From positions 62,001-126,000 of the forward strand of contig NZ_QHLQ01000007.1 in NCBI RefSeq assembly GCF_011813015.1: a DNA stretch of 64,000 nt, written 5' to 3'. The position numbers were made by a program, and so were the translations under genes. This DNA comes from Parasedimentitalea denitrificans (lineage in GTDB: Bacteria; Pseudomonadota; Alphaproteobacteria; Rhodobacterales; Rhodobacteraceae). Positions 45,266 through 54,111 of the stretch are shown here, one piece after another. Within the stretch, counting starts at the first letter, position 1, and every line of letters begins with the position of its first letter. The notes under the pieces are model-generated. The model saw nothing but the letters and a program-made list of their open reading frames with translations, did not search any database and had not been told where the DNA came from.

Positions 45266-45661
45266 ATGACCACCGGCGGCACCCAGATTTGGCAGGGTGC
45301 CTGCCACTGCCGCCGCACCCGATTTTCGGTGAAGGCAGACATCGATCACACCCGCATCTGTGACTGTTCTATTTGCCACCAGCGCGGTGCATTGATCTTC
45401 CGTGTCGAAGAAGAGCAGTTTACCCTGCATACCCCTCTGTCCGATTTGACCTTGTACGAATGGGGCACCGGAACGGCCAAAGATTACTTTTGCAAGACCT
45501 GTGGCATCCTGCCCTTCCGCCGCCCCCGCGCAGTATCAGAGGAAGAGCTAAGCGCTGGAAACGCCGCCTTTAACGGCTGGGCCATCAACCTGCGCTGTAT
45601 CGAAGGATTGGACATCTCAGACCTACCCATCCAAAAAATTAGTGGCCGACTACTCAAATGA
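45266..45661 (+). CDS. GFA (glutathione-dependent formaldehyde-activating)-family zinc protein
   Basis: A 131-residue protein with the GFA/CENP-V metal cysteines C13-x-C15, C32-x-C34-x2-C37 and C76-x2-C79 (CHC, CDCSIC, CKTCG). The name comes from a founding member; most homologues have no proven link to formaldehyde. It starts three bases after the TerB stop without its own strong ribosome site, so translation is probably coupled. Its stop overlaps the next start. Confidence 0.88.
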   Translation: MTTGGTQIWQGACHCRRTRFSVKADIDHTRICDCSICHQRGALIFRVEEEQFTLHTPLSDLTLYEWGTGTAKDYFCKTCGILPFRRPRAVSEEELSAGNAAFNGWAINLRCIEGLDISDLPIQKISGRLLK

Positions 45662-46326
45662 TGCAAGAACAACTGCGGTTTACGCGGAGTGATTTTGAAC
45701 ACCACCTGTCCCAGGGGCAGAATACCTTTCAGCGTATCGACATAATCAACGCAGATCTTTCAGGTCTGGATTTCACCGAATGCTCGTTTGACGGATGCAC
45801 CTTCCGGGACAGCATTATGAAAAGCATGACCTGCGAAGGAGCGAAATTTAGGGCCTGTCGCGCTCTGCACGCCGATTTCAGTTTCGGCGACTTTTCCGAA
45901 GCCAGTTTTGACAACTGCAACCTGTCGCTCTCTAATTGGAGAGGCACGTATTTGTCAGGCGCACGTTTTACAGATTGCAAACTGACGGGCGGAAACTTCG
46001 ATGAAGCAAGGTCACTCGGTGTGCAGTTTCACAGGTCCATCCTGTCCAATGCATTCCTTAGAAAAATGAACTTTCGTAAGTGTGAGTTGGAAGAAATTGA
46101 CTTCTCAGGCGCAGATCTGGCCGACTGCGATTTTCGCGAGGCCCTATTGTATCGATGCCGTTTGAATGACGCGCATTTATCTACAACCCGTTTTGGCAAG
46201 GCAGACCTAAGAACAGCCGATCTTGGCGAGCTTAGTTTCTCCAGCGCTTCGAGCTTCAAAGGAGCAATCATCTCAAAAGAGCAAGCCACCGAACTGCTTC
46301 GAGGGCTTGGCCTGACCGTGTTGTAG
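45658..46326 (+). CDS. pentapeptide-repeat protein
   Basis: A 222-residue right-handed beta-helix protein. From about residue 30 the chain is made of A(D/N)LxX-type five-residue steps: ADLSGLDFTECSFDG, GAKFRACRALHADFS, NLSLSNWRGTYLSGARF, SGADLADCDFREALL. Such proteins range from gyrase-protecting mimics to envelope proteins; nothing here selects one. The ATGA overlap with the upstream stop (45658) makes it the last gene of TerB-GFA-pentapeptide. Confidence 0.88.
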   Translation: MMQEQLRFTRSDFEHHLSQGQNTFQRIDIINADLSGLDFTECSFDGCTFRDSIMKSMTCEGAKFRACRALHADFSFGDFSEASFDNCNLSLSNWRGTYLSGARFTDCKLTGGNFDEARSLGVQFHRSILSNAFLRKMNFRKCELEEIDFSGADLADCDFREALLYRCRLNDAHLSTTRFGKADLRTADLGELSFSSASSFKGAIISKEQATELLRGLGLTVL

Positions 46327-46360
46327 ATTGCACAGATTATATGCCCCCGACCGAACACCC

Positions 46361-47854
46361 TCAGCTGCCGTAGACGGATCCCCATCGCTCAATCAGCTTT
46401 TGCTGCATCTTCTTGGCCTTGCGGTTCCAGCTGCGGGCCCCTTGTGGTCTTTCACGGTCGGCGCGTTTGATGCGTGATCGCGCACCCTGATCGGCAGCAA
46501 ATATAGCAAAGGCCAGTTCGGTCCCATCAGCGGCAGTCATGAAACCACCCAGACCAGACACAAAATTGAGCGTACCGGTTTTGGCGTTCACCTTGATCGG
46601 ATGGTTCTTGTTCACCTTGCCACCGGCATCGCGCAGCAGGAATGGCTTTAGCAGTGGTTTAAGCTGCCCCACCTTGCGCGCAGCAATCAGTGCTCCAACC
46701 AGATCGTTGGGCGTCATTCGCGACGCTTCGCCCAGACCTGAATGATCCACCAGTCGGGTGCTGGACATGCCATATTTCGCAGCCGCCCATCGGTTCATCG
46801 CGTCCGCCGATGCCTTCAGCGAACCGGGGCGACGCCCACCCGCTGCTGTGGCAGACATGCCGATCATCTCGGCCATCAGGTTATTTGAATACTTCAACAT
46901 CCCGCGCAGCATCACCGACAGGGTCGCACTGCTGTGTTGCGCCAGTACTTTGCCCTGCGGCAGAGAGTTTACAACTTTCGGCTTTGACAACACGATCCCA
47001 TGTGAACGCGCCATAGTGCGGAAAACATCACCAGCATATTCAGTTGGACGTCGCACCGGCAACCAGCGCGACCCGCCCTTGCCCAACGCGGCATTGGCCA
47101 CAGTCCACTGATCTGCACCACCCCTGTCGGCATAGGTGTAAACCGGTGCCTTCCGCTTTGCGACTTTCATGCGAGCAACAGACACTTCGGGGCGGTATTT
47201 CTCGGTGCGGGCATCCATACTGACAGACCAGCTCTGTCCTGCCCGCTTCCATTCAAAATGCACCCGGTTATAGTTCAGGGCCAGCCCTGAAATTGCAGGG
47301 CTATAGCCCACGTGGTCAGGCTGATCAGCGTCAATGGTGCGCACATAGGGCAATGCCCCGTCCCACAGTTTGAACCCGCCCTTTACCTCGCGCACTCCGG
47401 CGGTTTTCAGCGTTTTAGCCAGTTGCGCCAGATGATCGGTGTTCAATGTCGGATCGCCACCGCCAACCAGGATCAAATCCCCTTTTAGGACGCCACCGAT
47501 AATACTGCCTGTGGCGATAACACGGGTCTGAAATCGATGATCAGCCCCTAGCGTATCCAGCGCGTATAGCGCGGTTAGGGCCTTGGCAACACTGGCCGGC
47601 GGCAGCCCAGCCGTGCCGTTCTCCGCCTCAAGCCGCAGGCCCGATTCCACGTCTGCAACAGCACAGGCCACCTCTCCCGGCAACCCCGCCCCCCGCAGAA
47701 TGCTCTTCAGCCCATCAGCAGTGCTAATCCTAATGCCCTCACGTCGGGCTTGGGGCCGCAATGACGTGACCGGAGCATTCGCCCAAGCACCACCTGTCCC
47801 AATGAGGGCAGATCCAGAAAGCAGAAAAAATCGTCGAGTAACCATAGTACGCAT
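46361..47854 (-). CDS. dacB: D-alanyl-D-alanine carboxypeptidase/endopeptidase, PBP4 (S13) family
   Basis: A 497-residue periplasmic penicillin-binding protein that trims or cuts peptidoglycan cross-links. Signal region MRTMVTRRFFLLSGSALIGTGGAWANA; catalytic SVAK at 88-91 (PPASVAKALTAL); S-N-N in MLKYSNNLMAEMIG; KTG in NAKTGTLNFVSG. The long insertion typical of class C low-mass PBPs is present between the first two motifs. Starts at ATG 47854 or the fourth codon. Confidence 0.92.
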   Translation of the reverse strand: MRTMVTRRFFLLSGSALIGTGGAWANAPVTSLRPQARREGIRISTADGLKSILRGAGLPGEVACAVADVESGLRLEAENGTAGLPPASVAKALTALYALDTLGADHRFQTRVIATGSIIGGVLKGDLILVGGGDPTLNTDHLAQLAKTLKTAGVREVKGGFKLWDGALPYVRTIDADQPDHVGYSPAISGLALNYNRVHFEWKRAGQSWSVSMDARTEKYRPEVSVARMKVAKRKAPVYTYADRGGADQWTVANAALGKGGSRWLPVRRPTEYAGDVFRTMARSHGIVLSKPKVVNSLPQGKVLAQHSSATLSVMLRGMLKYSNNLMAEMIGMSATAAGGRRPGSLKASADAMNRWAAAKYGMSSTRLVDHSGLGEASRMTPNDLVGALIAARKVGQLKPLLKPFLLRDAGGKVNKNHPIKVNAKTGTLNFVSGLGGFMTAADGTELAFAIFAADQGARSRIKRADRERPQGARSWNRKAKKMQQKLIERWGSVYGS

Positions 47855-47942
47855 AGTGTAATAAAATCATTTCTAAACGGCAAACAGTCAGACTGTCGAT
47901 TTGGGCTTTTTAGTAAGCACACTGCCTGTTAAAGGTGCGCCC

Positions 47943-48770
47943 ATGTTGCAGGCAGTCATTCTCATGTTCGTCGCTATGTCAATGATCCCTGCCGGTGATC
48001 TGTGTGGCAAGTTGCTGACCGGCAGCGGCATTGCAACACCCGGCTTTATCGCATCGTCACGTTTTGTCGTTGGCAGCGCATTGTTAATCCCTTTTGTCCC
48101 GCCCCGCGCCTATTCCCTGCTAAAGGACAAGCGCATGTGGTTGCGGGCATTGCTATTGGTCGGCGGCATTTTCTCGGTCCAAACCGCACTCAGGACCGAA
48201 CCGATGGCAGATGTCTTTGCGGCCTTCTTTGTTGGCCCTATTGTCAGCTATGTTCTATCGGCTGTGTTCCTGCGCGAACCCACCACATGGCTGCGGTCCC
48301 TGCTTATGGCCATCGGCTTTGCCGGCGTTATCTTAGTTGTCCGCCCCGGTTTCGGAGGCTCGATCAACCTGTTGTGGGCGGTGCTTGCTGGTGGGTTCTA
48401 CGGAGCCTTCCTGACCACCGGCCGATGGCTCGCCCATCTTGGGACGCCGCTAGAACTCAGCCTGATTCAACTGCTCATTGCGGCCCTGTTCATGTTACCC
48501 TTGGGCCTGACAAACCTGCCAGAATTCACCCTAAGCACCTCGGCCCTGACCGTGGGCAGTGCAGCGTTTTCGATGCTGGGCAACCTGATTTTGCTGTTTG
48601 CCTATAACAAAGTCGCGGCCACCAAACTGGCGCCAATGGTCTACTTCCAACTGATCGCCGCTGTCACCTTGGGCTGGGCCGCTTTTGGACAATTGCCAGA
48701 CATGCTGACGTGGTTAGGTCTGGCCGTCGTCATCAGCGCCGGCCTTGGCTCGGCGATGCTACGTCGCTGA
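47943..48770 (+). CDS. EamA/DMT superfamily transporter
   Basis: A 275-residue membrane protein with about ten helices in two EamA repeats (first from [18 protein letters not shown], second from [15 protein letters not shown]). DMT proteins export amino acids or other metabolites; substrate not known. ATG 47943 has AAAGG upstream. The 3' end overlaps the convergent nadD gene by 12 bases. Confidence 0.85.
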   Translation: MLQAVILMFVAMSMIPAGDLCGKLLTGSGIATPGFIASSRFVVGSALLIPFVPPRAYSLLKDKRMWLRALLLVGGIFSVQTALRTEPMADVFAAFFVGPIVSYVLSAVFLREPTTWLRSLLMAIGFAGVILVVRPGFGGSINLLWAVLAGGFYGAFLTTGRWLAHLGTPLELSLIQLLIAALFMLPLGLTNLPEFTLSTSALTVGSAAFSMLGNLILLFAYNKVAATKLAPMVYFQLIAAVTLGWAAFGQLPDMLTWLGLAVVISAGLGSAMLRR

Positions 48771-49364
48771 CCACTCGCCCCGTGCCCGGATCGCGGATGA
48801 GCTGGCGTCGACCATCGGTACATTCACAAAACACCAGGCCGGGCATGTCGCGTGGGCCAGCAAACGGCTCTGTGATCCTTTCAACCGATAGGGCGCATAG
48901 ATCCGCGCCGCTGGCGACAATCGAGCCGAGATCCGATCACCCGGCCGCGCCAACACCCCAACCGGCACCGTATCCATGATCTGTCGCCAGTCTTTCCAGC
49001 GGTGAAACTGCGCCAGATTATCCGCGCCCATCAACCAGACAAAGCGCACACCCGGATACATCCGCCGCAAGTGCCGCAGGGTCTGCGCAGTATAGCGCGT
49101 GCCCAGTTGTGCCTCGGCATCACTGATATGCACATGCGGATGCTGCATGATCCGCCGCGCCGCATCCATGCGTTTGTCCAGCGGAGCGGGCTGATGCCGT
49201 TTCAGCGGATTGCCGGGACTGACCAGCCACCACAGCCGATCCAGCCCAAACCGCTGCAACGCCGCCCGGCTGATCTGCACATGCCCCATATGGGCCGGAT
49301 CAAACGACCCCCCCAACAGACCAACAGTCATGCCCGCACGCAGATATGGAAAACCATGTCTCAT
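48759..49364 (-). CDS. nadD: nicotinate-nucleotide adenylyltransferase
   Basis: A 201-residue NAD synthesis enzyme that adds AMP to nicotinate mononucleotide. The nucleotidyltransferase motif is [19 protein letters not shown] (H-x-G-H type), with [24 protein letters not shown] and the late SSSAIRARG (ISST-xxR-type). The longer frame to 49520 runs into an interspersed repeat and is not used; ATG 49364 gives the normal length. Confidence 0.93.
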   Translation of the reverse strand: MRHGFPYLRAGMTVGLLGGSFDPAHMGHVQISRAALQRFGLDRLWWLVSPGNPLKRHQPAPLDKRMDAARRIMQHPHVHISDAEAQLGTRYTAQTLRHLRRMYPGVRFVWLMGADNLAQFHRWKDWRQIMDTVPVGVLARPGDRISARLSPAARIYAPYRLKGSQSRLLAHATCPAWCFVNVPMVDASSSAIRARGEWSAT

Positions 49365-49754
49365 CCGGGGCTTGATGCACGGAAATAGGGGGGAAGCCAA
49401 GTGCAACCGAGGGTCGCGCCCGACCCTGGGTGGGTGCGAAAGCGCCCTCCCGGGGGGAGGGTCGGGCGCGGCCCGTGCTTCGCACGCGCCAAAGTCCAAA
49501 CGAACAGAAACGCAATACAAAGATTCGTTCGATTTGCTTTGTTTACTGCATCCTATGCCGCATTCTCCTCAATCTTCATTCTGAAGCAGTTCGGCCTCCC
49601 GCAGCATGACTTGGGAGAACATTGCCAAAAGGGCTTTTCTATTTGCGCTGCATGCCTTCTTTGACAGAGTAGCTTAGACGGATAAAAGGCAGATGGGCAG
49701 TAGGGAAACTGTCTATTTTCTCGGTGTACCAGGCCTCAAACAGGATTGCATTTA
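49365..49754. other. gene-poor stretch holding repeat copy D
   Basis: About 390 bases with the palindromic repeat at 49411-49491 and an AT-rich part (49500-49754) without a supported gene. Frames here lack ribosome sites. Confidence 0.45.
49411..49491. repeat. interspersed palindromic repeat, copy D
   Basis: GCGCCCGACCCT (49416-49427) and AGGGTCGGGCGC (49458-49469) are perfect 12-base arms around GGGTGGGTGCGAAAGCGCC and CTCCCGGGG; GCCCGTGCTTCGCACGCGCC follows. Copies B and C share the same core. Confidence 0.75.
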
Positions 49755-50036
49755 ATGACCAATGAAATCGGAACAAGCGTCTACTCAAGGGCGAAAATTT
49801 TGAAATATTTGAAGCAAAAGATGAACCAAAAGGGTGGCATTCGAAAAACAATTATATTTTCGACACTCTTCGTTTTCGGCATCGCAGCCATAATTTTTGC
49901 AACCGAAGATACCATGCGTGACACCTATGGACTTTCTTTGGTTCAAGTTAAGAGCATGATCTTTCTTTGCCTCACAGCTCTCGTTGCATACGGGGTTCGG
50001 GATTACTTGCATTTTCAAAAGACAAACGACAAGTAA
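49755..50036 (+). CDS. small two-helix membrane protein, unknown
   Basis: 93 residues from ATG 49755 (AGGA upstream); the reported TTG nine bases earlier is less likely. Basic N-terminus with a Lys-rich helix (ILKYLKQKMNQKGGIRK), then helix 1 (TIIFSTLFVFGIAAIIFA) and helix 2 (MIFLCLTALVAYGVRDYLHF). AT-rich and flanked by repeat copies on both sides, so it may be acquired. No family recognised. Confidence 0.55.
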   Translation: MTNEIGTSVYSRAKILKYLKQKMNQKGGIRKTIIFSTLFVFGIAAIIFATEDTMRDTYGLSLVQVKSMIFLCLTALVAYGVRDYLHFQKTNDK

Positions 50037-50130
50037 CAACCGCGAAACATGATAAATGTCGAATATTTTGACGTTTCCTAGTTCCAAACTGAGCAATGGT
50101 ATTGAGAAGAGTATGATACGCTTCAGCTCC

Positions 50131-50185
50131 CAAGGCCCGCACCTGACCTTGGGTAGGTGCAAAGCGCCTTCCGGGGGGAGTTGAG
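50131..50185. repeat. interspersed palindromic repeat, partial copy C
   Basis: AAGGCCCGCACCTGACCTTGG, GTAGGTGCAAAGCGCC and TTCCGGGGGGAG are present, but the right arm (AAGGTCAGGCGC) is replaced by unrelated sequence. Confidence 0.65.
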
Positions 50186-50194
50186 ATCGTCTTG

Positions 50195-50217
50195 GAAATG
50201 ATCCGGGGGATCATTTC
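50195..50217. repeat. 23-base perfect palindrome
   Basis: GAAATGATCC (50195-50204), GGG, GGATCATTTC (50208-50217): ten-base inverted arms. It sits between repeat copy C and the ettA gene and could be a hairpin or protein site. Confidence 0.65.
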
Positions 50218-50416
50218 AGATCGAAACGGGCGGAGCCCAGGGCGCGGGCCGTGCGGCTTTGCCTTACGGCCCAAGTGGGTACTGACGCCACCCACGACCC
50301 AAACAAAACTGGAGGCTCGGAATAAACCACCGCAATGCCAACACAACATTGCCCCCACCGGCGCCATCCGCTATCACTCCTTCCAAATTACATTCCCCCC
50401 ATCACGGAGCTGTCTC

Positions 50417-52072
50417 ATGGCCGCCTATCAATACGTCTACCACATGCAGGGTGTCTCCAAGACCTACCCCGGTGGCAAGAAGTGCTTTGAAAACATCCAC
50501 CTGTCCTTCCTCCCCGGCGTAAAAATCGGTGTTGTCGGGGTTAACGGCTCGGGTAAATCGACCCTGATGAAGATCATGGCCGGTCTCGACAAGGACTTCA
50601 CAGGTGAGGCCTGGGCGGCTGAAGGCGCCAAAGTTGGCTATCTGCCGCAGGAGCCAAAGCTGGATGAGAGCCTGACCGTGCGTGAAAACGTCATGCTGGG
50701 TGTAGCGTCGAAAAAGGCGATCCTCGACCGCTATAACGAATTGGCGATGAACTACTCGGACGAAACCGCAGACGAGATGGCCGAGCTGCAGGACAAGATC
50801 GACGCCGAGAACCTGTGGGATCTGGACAGCCAGATTGACGTCTCGATGGAGGCCCTGCGCTGCCCGCCAGATGACGCCGAGATTGCCAACCTGTCCGGTG
50901 GTGAACTGCGCCGTGTGGCCCTGTGCAAACTGCTGCTCGAAGCGCCCGACATGCTGCTGCTCGATGAACCGACCAACCACCTGGACGCCGAAACCATCGC
51001 ATGGTTGCAGCAGCACCTGATGGACTACAAAGGCACCATCCTGATCGTTACCCACGACCGTTATTTCCTGGATGACATCACCAGCTGGATTCTGGAACTG
51101 GACCGCGGCAAGGGTATCCCGAACGAGGGCAACTATTCCGATTGGCTAGAGCAAAAAGCCAAGCGTCTGGCGCAGGAAGCCCGCGAGGACAAATCCAAGC
51201 AGAAAACGCTGGAGCGCGAGCTGGACTGGATGCGTCAGGGTGCCAAGGCCCGTCAGGCCAAATCCAAGGCCCGGATCAACGCCTATAACGATCTGGCTGA
51301 ACAGTCCGAGCGCGAGAAACTGACCCGCGCCCAGATCGTTATCCCTAACGGCCCGCGTCTGGGCAACAAGGTGATCGAGGTCGAAAATCTGGCCAAGCAC
51401 TATGGCGACAAACAGCTGGTCGAGGGCCTGTCGTTTGATCTGCCCCCCGGTGGCATCGTCGGCGTGATCGGCCCCAACGGCGCCGGTAAATCCACCCTGT
51501 TCCGCATGCTGACTGGTCAGGAAACCCCGGACGAGGGTTCGGTGACATACGGCGACACGGTGAAGCTGTCCTATGTGGATCAGTCGCGCGATGACCTGAA
51601 CGACAAAGAAACCGTGTGGGAAGCCATTTCTGGCGGTGCCGAGATCATCGAACTGGGCGACGCGCAGGTCAACTCGCGCGCCTATTGCTCGTCGTTCAAC
51701 TTCAAAGGCGGCGACCAGCAGAAACCGCTGAACCTGCTATCGGGTGGTGAGCGTAACCGTGTCCACATGGCGCGTTTGTTGAAAGAAGGCGGCAACGTGC
51801 TGCTGCTCGATGAACCGACCAACGATCTGGACGTGGAAACCCTGCGTGCGCTCGAAGACGCGCTGGTCGATTTCGCCGGCTGCGCCGTGGTGATCTCGCA
51901 CGATCGTTTCTTCCTTGACCGGATCTGTACCCACATGCTGGCGTTTGAGGGCGACGCCCATGTCGAGTGGTTCGAGGGTAACTTCGAGGACTATGAGGAA
52001 GACAAGAAACGCCGTCTGGGAGCGGATGCGCTAGAGCCCAAGCGGTTGAAGCATAAGAAGTTTGTGCGGTAA
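50417..52072 (+). CDS. ettA: energy-dependent translational throttle protein, ABC-F
   Basis: A 551-residue ABC-F ATPase, close to the 555 residues of E. coli EttA. Two ATPase modules: Walker A GVNGSGKST and GPNGAGKST, signatures LSGGELRRVALCKLL and LSGGERNRVHMARLL, Walker B LLLDEPTNHLD and LLLDEPTNDLD; between them the toothbrush-like arm DKSKQKTLERELDWMRQGAKARQAKSKARI. It binds the ribosomal E site and gates the first step of elongation according to ATP/ADP. ATG 50417 (GGAG upstream) is used; the longer frame to 50192 includes the palindrome and is rejected. Confidence 0.93.
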   Translation: MAAYQYVYHMQGVSKTYPGGKKCFENIHLSFLPGVKIGVVGVNGSGKSTLMKIMAGLDKDFTGEAWAAEGAKVGYLPQEPKLDESLTVRENVMLGVASKKAILDRYNELAMNYSDETADEMAELQDKIDAENLWDLDSQIDVSMEALRCPPDDAEIANLSGGELRRVALCKLLLEAPDMLLLDEPTNHLDAETIAWLQQHLMDYKGTILIVTHDRYFLDDITSWILELDRGKGIPNEGNYSDWLEQKAKRLAQEAREDKSKQKTLERELDWMRQGAKARQAKSKARINAYNDLAEQSEREKLTRAQIVIPNGPRLGNKVIEVENLAKHYGDKQLVEGLSFDLPPGGIVGVIGPNGAGKSTLFRMLTGQETPDEGSVTYGDTVKLSYVDQSRDDLNDKETVWEAISGGAEIIELGDAQVNSRAYCSSFNFKGGDQQKPLNLLSGGERNRVHMARLLKEGGNVLLLDEPTNDLDVETLRALEDALVDFAGCAVVISHDRFFLDRICTHMLAFEGDAHVEWFEGNFEDYEEDKKRRLGADALEPKRLKHKKFVR

Positions 52073-52083
52073 GGTTTTAGACC

Positions 52084-52112
52084 AAGGGGTGGAGAATTTC
52101 TCTGCCCCTTTC
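52084..52112 (+). terminator. weak hairpin after ettA
   Basis: AAGGGG with CCCCTT and inner GGAGAA with TTCTCT can form an interrupted stem followed by TTCTGTTTTC, 12 bases after the ettA stop. Confidence 0.4.
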
Positions 52113-52145
52113 TGTTTTCGCATCTCAAATTTTAAAGAGGCCCCA

Positions 52146-53174
52146 TTGAAACTTAAAAATGTTAGAATTCCGAATCAAATCAAAAGCTTAAAAATGATTG
52201 ACGAAGTGTTGAAGTCAATAAACCTGGGTTTTAACAGGGTCGAACTTGATTTTCGTTGGTGTTCCTTCGCTGAACCTTTTCCATTGCTATATTTAGCTTC
52301 TCGTATCCGCCAATTTAGGCTGGACAACCCAGACGTCGAACTGGGGATCATTCTCCCTAAAAATACCGAAAAGCCTTTTCTAGGGTACGCTCGCCATATA
52401 GGTTTCTTTGACTTCATCGGAATCGAAGAGGGTCGAAAGGTTGGTGAAGTCACTGGCTCCTCGAATTTTTTCCCTATTACCGTTTGGGACATTAACAAAG
52501 TACGTGAGGAAGCAGGTGATCGCCCTGTCGCAGAAAAAGTCGACGAATTTGCTGCCGAGATGGCAAAAGTCCTTATGCAAACGGACAAAGGCGACATTTT
52601 TGATCTAGTTCAGTTTTCCATCCGTGAGATCGTAAGAAATTCAATGGAACACAGCCAGGGAACGGAATGCGTTTTTCTTGGACAGTACTGGCCTCAAAGT
52701 GGCGAAGCAGAAATCGTTGCTATGGACAACGGTGTTGGCATTTCAGAAACGCTTTGGGACAATGAGTACGTCGACTTTGAAAACAATTTAGCCGGCCTTA
52801 AGATAGCTATTTTTCCCGGAATAAGTGGTGTTTCTCGCGACGAGAGATTCAGTCAAGACGACTACTGGGGAAACTCCGGTTTTGGGTTGTACATATTGAG
52901 TGAAATATTTGGGAAGTTTGGAGAATTTCACATCCTCTCAAATGGAGATCACCTCAAGCTTTCGAACCGCAAACAGTTCCACCACGCTTTTGAACTTCGA
53001 GGCACCGCCGTTTCAGTCCGCTTCCCCACAAACTCCTTAAAAGCAGCGAAAAGTGAATTCAGCAACATTATCGAGCGTGGAGAAAAACTAAGATCTGTTT
53101 TACTTCAAGATTTTCCCGTTCAAGCTTCAACTGCCTCCAAGATGCTTCGCTCACAGTTCCGTAAGCCGGAGTAA
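52146..53174 (+). CDS. STAS-like / GHKL-ATPase protein
   Basis: 342 residues. The first 100 look STAS-like (FNRVELDFRWCSFAEPFPLLYLASRI, then VELGIILP), and residues 150-300 are a GHKL-type ATPase: N-box E161-x3-N165 (REIVRNSMEHSQGT), D194NGVGI, and G242NSGFGLYIL. No kinase His domain or receiver is present. TTG 52146 is chosen because AGAGG lies five bases upstream; the frame start at 52062 lies inside ettA's end. Anti-sigma or partner-switching proteins use the same ATPase type. AT-rich, between ettA and repeats, so probably acquired. Confidence 0.72.
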   Translation: MKLKNVRIPNQIKSLKMIDEVLKSINLGFNRVELDFRWCSFAEPFPLLYLASRIRQFRLDNPDVELGIILPKNTEKPFLGYARHIGFFDFIGIEEGRKVGEVTGSSNFFPITVWDINKVREEAGDRPVAEKVDEFAAEMAKVLMQTDKGDIFDLVQFSIREIVRNSMEHSQGTECVFLGQYWPQSGEAEIVAMDNGVGISETLWDNEYVDFENNLAGLKIAIFPGISGVSRDERFSQDDYWGNSGFGLYILSEIFGKFGEFHILSNGDHLKLSNRKQFHHAFELRGTAVSVRFPTNSLKAAKSEFSNIIERGEKLRSVLLQDFPVQASTASKMLRSQFRKPE

Positions 53175-53192
53175 TCTTGGTTTACAACATCA

Positions 53193-53261
53193 GGCCCGTG
53201 CCTGACCTTGGGGAGGTGCGAATGCGCCTTCCCGGGGGGAAGGTCAGGCGCGGTCCGGGCC
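53193..53261. repeat. interspersed palindromic repeat, copy B
   Basis: TGACCTT at 53203-53209 and AAGGTCA at 53240-53246 bound GGGGAGGTGCGAATGCGCC and TTCCCGGGGGG; outer GGCCCG and CGGGCC also pair. It starts about 18 bases after the HATPase stop. Confidence 0.75.
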
Positions 53262-53403
53262 ACTGCGTGGCACGTCCCAAGGGGAGTTCCTGCTAGCGCA
53301 GTTCTTTGATTTGCACTGTCAGGTGCGTAGGGCTCCGCCCGTCCACACTTCAAACAATCCCCCGGACTGTTTGTCCCTTCGGGAACCAGTGTGAACTCCA
53401 CGG

Positions 53404-53433
53404 AGGGAAGGTCAGGCGCGGGCCTTAGGGCCC
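53404..53433. repeat. interspersed palindromic repeat, partial copy G
   Basis: GGGAAGGTCAGGCGCGGGCC is the right half of copy B, again next to GGGCC. The stretch between B and G (53262-53403) has GGGCTCCGCCCGT, the inverted form of a block before ettA at 50226, plus ACAATCCCCCGGACTGTTTGT-like hairpin sequence; no gene is seen in it. Confidence 0.55.
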
Positions 53434-53437
53434 TGCT

Positions 53438-54004
53438 CTACCCTGCCACTACCTTGGCCCCAACAGCCGCCAGATGATGATCCACCAGCTCTGTCTGTGC
53501 GGCCTCTAGCAATTGATGGCGCGGGTAGATCGGGGTGGCGCGGTCATTCAGGATGGGGGCGTCCCAGCCGTCGGTGCTGGAAAAGAACTCCGCCACACCA
53601 TCGGTGCCAAACACTTGGCTATAGCCCTGCACCACAACGTCCAGATAGCTAAGCAAGATCGGGTGGCGCGCGGATCCCGGATTATGCGCCGAGCGTGGCA
53701 CCGCATAGACCGAGATCGCAGGGGTGGGTTGCACCGCGTGGGTCACAGAACCATCGGCAGGCAGTCGATCATAGGCGTGCTCGCGCTCGTCCAGCGCGTC
53801 CCAGTCAGCACCCGGTACTGCTGCGATCAGCCCGTCAATCTCGCTGGCCTCGCAGGGGACTGCTGTCAGAAACGCCGCTTCGCTTAGATCCGTATGCACC
53901 CAGGCCCGACGCCAGCCAGCCAGCCGCGCGGGCTGTGGGTTGTGATAGTCGTGGGTCGCCACATTCACCAGGCTGCCATAGCCAAAGAAGTAGGGATTGG
54001 TCAT
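53438..54004 (-). CDS. gamma-glutamylcyclotransferase (GGCT/AIG2)-family protein
   Basis: A 188-residue soluble protein. The family substrate loop is FFGYGSLV at residues 6-13 (YGSL type), and ALDEREHAYDRL near 72-83 holds the conserved Glu at the active-site position. Members release 5-oxoproline from gamma-glutamyl peptides or are uncharacterised. Divergent from the Rrf2 regulator over a 107-base space that contains an FNR-type box. Confidence 0.82.
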   Translation of the reverse strand: MTNPYFFGYGSLVNVATHDYHNPQPARLAGWRRAWVHTDLSEAAFLTAVPCEASEIDGLIAAVPGADWDALDEREHAYDRLPADGSVTHAVQPTPAISVYAVPRSAHNPGSARHPILLSYLDVVVQGYSQVFGTDGVAEFFSSTDGWDAPILNDRATPIYPRHQLLEAAQTELVDHHLAAVGAKVVAG

Positions 54005-54039
54005 CGGGATCTGGCCTTACGTTTCGTCATTTTGCCGTA

Positions 54040-54053
54040 TTGATGCATGTCAA
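54040..54053. promoter_or_regulatory. FNR/FnrL-type binding site
   Basis: TTGAT (54040-54044), GCAT, GTCAA (54049-54053): one mismatch from TTGAT-N4-ATCAA. It lies 59 bases before the start of the Rrf2 gene and 36 bases before that of the divergent GGCT-like gene, a place from which it could act on either promoter. Confidence 0.5.
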
Positions 54054-54111
54054 ACCGCTTTTTCGGTTAATGTGCAATACTGATTTATCAAATCCATTTG
54101 GAGCATATCAA

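Larger units (their letters stand above)
50037..50416. other. spacer with repeat copy C and a 23-base palindrome
   Basis: 380 bases before ettA. It holds repeat copy C (50131-50185), the palindrome at 50195-50217 and GC-rich stretches (GGGCGGAGCCC near 50226, GGGCGCGGGCCGTGCGGC near 50240) that resemble parts of copies B and D. A promoter for ettA must lie here; GGAG at 50406-50409 is its ribosome site. Confidence 0.5.

Noticed and set aside
49401..49664. Frames reading through repeat copy D
   Set aside because: Gly/Arg/Pro-rich translations of a palindromic repeat, not proteins.
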